Translations under genes and position numbers: made by a program
The notes under the pieces: generated by a model
The model's database searches: none
What the model was told of the DNA's origin: nothing
Seen by the model: only the letters and a program-made list of their open reading frames with translations
NCBI GenBank assembly: GCA_022562655.1
Contig: JADFOU010000119.1
Span: 1 to 6,346, forward strand
Reading direction: 5' to 3'
Source: a candidate division TA06 bacterium
GTDB lineage: Bacteria; Hydrothermota; DG-26; E44-bin18; JADFOU01
Length of the DNA stretch: 6,346 nucleotides
In this document: one piece after another, positions 4,766 to 6,346 of the stretch
Layout: each line of letters starts with the position of its first letter
Position numbering within the stretch: the first letter of the stretch is position 1

Positions 4766-6346
4766 CTACTTTAAAAAGACCATCTTTCGGGTCGCCCTTT
4801 CAATCTCCTTCCCTCCCTCTGGTTCTGCTTCAATCCAGGCGAAGTAGATTCCGTTGGGAACCCGAACCCCTCTCTCATCTCTGCCATTCCAGGGTTCGGA
4901 AAACCTTCCAAGGCCTTTTTTCTCATCAAGAAGGGTTATGACAAGCCGCCCGGTAATGTCATAAACCTTCAAGGTGACATGACCGGGATAAGGGATTTCA
5001 AAGTCTATTTTTGTCCCATCTCGGAAAGGGTTGGGATTCGGGAGAAGGGCAAGAACGATGGGGATATTTCCGAGGGTATCGGCCAAAAGGGCGGCATAGG
5101 CATCAATCCTCCCTGCCCCATAGTCATTGTCTTTTCCCTGAGGACCCCTGTCGAGGGCACTCGTCTCAATGAGGTAATCGAGGGTTGAAGGATTCAGTTC
5201 AGGATTTTCCGAAAGGAGGAGGGCCATCACCCCTGCCACGTGGGGGGTCGCCATAGAAGTTCCATTCCAGCAGGGGGCATAGCCCGTATTGTTGAAGGCA
5301 CCGAGGGAGGTAATACAAACCCCAGGAGCTGAGATATCTGGATCCATTAATCCCATCTCAGGATTGTAGGGGTAATCGGTCCAAGGGAGCCAGATCTTCC
5401 AGGTGACGGGACCGAAACTGGAGAACGAGGCGATGTCATCGGAGGAATTCGTTGCTCCAACAGTCACCACACCACTCCTTCCCCCAATCAAAGTCTGGTC
5501 AGGATGGAGCCAGGGTGGAGGAACATCTCCTGGGGTTCGGATATTGTCCGGGGCAGGCTGTCCATCTTCGCTCCCCCATTCCCTTTCATTTCCCGCGGCA
5601 GCGACAGTGATCACTCCTGCAGCCAAAGCATTCTCAAAAGCCTCTCTCCACTTCATCCGATTGGGATTCCATTTATGCTTCCAGCCCAGGGAAAGAGAAA
5701 GGACATCCGCCCCATTGTCAAGGGCATACTGAATCGCATCCCAGGCATCCGATTCACTCGCCAACCCCGCAGCATCGGTGATCTTCAGGGCCATGATCTG
5801 GGCATCTGGGGCTACACCCGTCTGACGCCCCGCTTTTCCATCTCCAGCAATGGTTCCGGCAGTATGGGTTCCATGGCCATGGTCATCTATCGGGTCACCA
5901 TCCCTGTTGGCAAAATCATACCCATAAACATCATCCACATAACCGTTCTCATCGTCATCCACCCCATTTCCCACAATCTCATTTGGGTTGGTCCACATAT
6001 GATCCTTCAAATCCACATGGTTATAATTCACACCTGTATCTATGTGCCCTACCACAACTCCCTTTCCCTTAAAGCCTTTCGCCCACACCTCGTCTGCCCG
6101 AATCTTACTGATATTCCATTCGATGTTTGAAATCCGTGGTTCGTGATTCGGGAGGGCGCCTTTTCCTTCTGCCCGTATTCGTGATTCGATATTCGATATT
6201 CCGAATTTTTTGTTTGTTTCTGAAAGAAGTACATTCTGAAGTTCATCCCAATCCATAGATCCAATTTCCACTATCCCAATAAGGTTTTCAACCATCTTCT
6301 TTGTCAAATTTGCGAGTATCACATTATTGATCCAGAGGGTTCGAAC
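4766..6346 (-). CDS. Subtilisin-like serine protease (S8 family) with FlgD-like C-terminal domain, 5' partial
   Basis: The frame stays open to the right edge; before the GTG at 6322 it already reads VRTLWINN, which continues smoothly into VILANLTKKMVENL, an inhibitor-I9-type propeptide. The true start and any signal peptide therefore lie outside the window. Counting GTG 6322 as residue 1, the catalytic triad is Asp95 (GHIDTGV), His150 (HGTHTAG) and Ser356 (NGTSMATPHVAG), with oxyanion Asn245 (AAAGNE). An acidic stretch (DDDENGYVDD, 122-131) is likely a calcium loop. Residues about 427-500 form a FlgD-like beta domain (PNPNPF, LKVYDITGRLV, WNGRDERGVRVPNGIYF) of the kind found at the C-terminus of secreted proteins in several Gram-negative and candidate phyla. 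The product is probably an exported endopeptidase. Residues about 39-66 (FGISNIESRIR through NHEPRISN) look like an in-frame repeat insertion between propeptide and catalytic domain. The stop is TAG at 4766-4768. Confidence 0.95.
   Translation of the reverse strand, partial: VRTLWINNVILANLTKKMVENLIGIVEIGSMDWDELQNVLLSETNKKFGISNIESRIRAEGKGALPNHEPRISNIEWNISKIRADEVWAKGFKGKGVVVGHIDTGVNYNHVDLKDHMWTNPNEIVGNGVDDDENGYVDDVYGYDFANRDGDPIDDHGHGTHTAGTIAGDGKAGRQTGVAPDAQIMALKITDAAGLASESDAWDAIQYALDNGADVLSLSLGWKHKWNPNRMKWREAFENALAAGVITVAAAGNEREWGSEDGQPAPDNIRTPGDVPPPWLHPDQTLIGGRSGVVTVGATNSSDDIASFSSFGPVTWKIWLPWTDYPYNPEMGLMDPDISAPGVCITSLGAFNNTGYAPCWNGTSMATPHVAGVMALLLSENPELNPSTLDYLIETSALDRGPQGKDNDYGAGRIDAYAALLADTLGNIPIVLALLPNPNPFRDGTKIDFEIPYPGHVTLKVYDITGRLVITLLDEKKGLGRFSEPWNGRDERGVRVPNGIYFAWIEAEPEGGKEIERATRKMVFLK
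6113..6208. repeat. CGAAT-rich repeat element inserted in frame in the protease gene
   Basis: TTCGTGATTCG occurs twice (6140-6150 and 6178-6188), 38 bp apart. ATTCGAT is repeated in tandem (6184-6190 and 6191-6197) and followed by ATTCCGAAT (6198-6206), with a further degenerate CATTCGATGTTTGAAATCCG at 6118-6137. This low-complexity pattern is unlike the surrounding gene. It encodes the ISNIESRIR and EPRISNIE strings and sits exactly between the propeptide and the mature domain (which resumes at about WNISKIRADEVW), where extra residues would be tolerated. Outer limits are approximate. Confidence 0.6.

Noticed and set aside
4750..4768. GGGTTCGACTCC resembles the T-arm of a tRNA, hinting at a tRNA or an attachment site
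   Set aside because: The flanking bases give only three stem pairs and no acceptor, anticodon or D-arm is present on either side; the stretch also overlaps the end of the protease gene.

Overview
This window carries four protein genes, all on the minus strand. Reading in their direction of transcription (right to left) they are a secreted-type subtilisin-like protease (4766 to the right edge, 5' end cut off), a two-domain homocysteine S-methyltransferase/methylenetetrahydrofolate reductase (2470-4323), a winged-helix protein resembling the AlkZ/YcaQ group (1565-2407) and an acyl-CoA dehydrogenase (223-1380). The gene content suggests an anaerobic or metabolically versatile environmental bacterium. 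The fused homocysteine methyltransferase/MTHFR, the acyl-CoA dehydrogenase type, the AlkZ-related protein and the FlgD-like C-terminal domain on the protease are all combinations I associate with Desulfobacterota (former Deltaproteobacteria) and neighbouring uncultured phyla. This is a family-level impression, not a taxonomic proof.

Layout: 1-222 is non-coding and holds copy A of an 89-bp repeat plus several small hairpins. ACAD (223-1380) has its own very clear sigma-70 type promoter (TTGACA, 17 bp, TATCCT) at 1464-1492. The winged-helix gene and the methyltransferase/reductase gene are 62 bp apart and probably co-transcribed from a promoter at 4375-4403; the gap is filled almost entirely by a 53-bp double-hairpin repeat. 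The 442-bp gap 4324-4765 is the richest non-coding stretch. It has the methyltransferase promoter on the minus strand and a divergent candidate promoter on the plus strand. The plus-strand promoter is followed by a hairpin-rich, T-tract-ended segment that could be a small RNA, then by copy B of the 89-bp repeat.

The most notable theme is a dense load of short palindromic or degenerate repeat elements of at least five different kinds in 6.3 kb. Two appear to sit in frame inside conserved genes: a 30-bp palindrome adds about 8-10 residues to the homocysteine methyltransferase barrel, and a CGAAT-rich repeat adds about 28-30 residues between the propeptide and the catalytic domain of the protease. 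Others lie directly against start codons, and none of the three complete genes shows a clear Shine-Dalgarno sequence. The two 89-bp copies, in the same orientation and differing at 3 of 89 positions, bracket the three-gene block 223-4323.

Functionally the genes do not form one pathway: methionine/one-carbon metabolism, acyl-CoA oxidation, a probable DNA-binding or repair-related protein, and extracellular proteolysis. No phage, transposase, CRISPR array, rRNA or tRNA was found.
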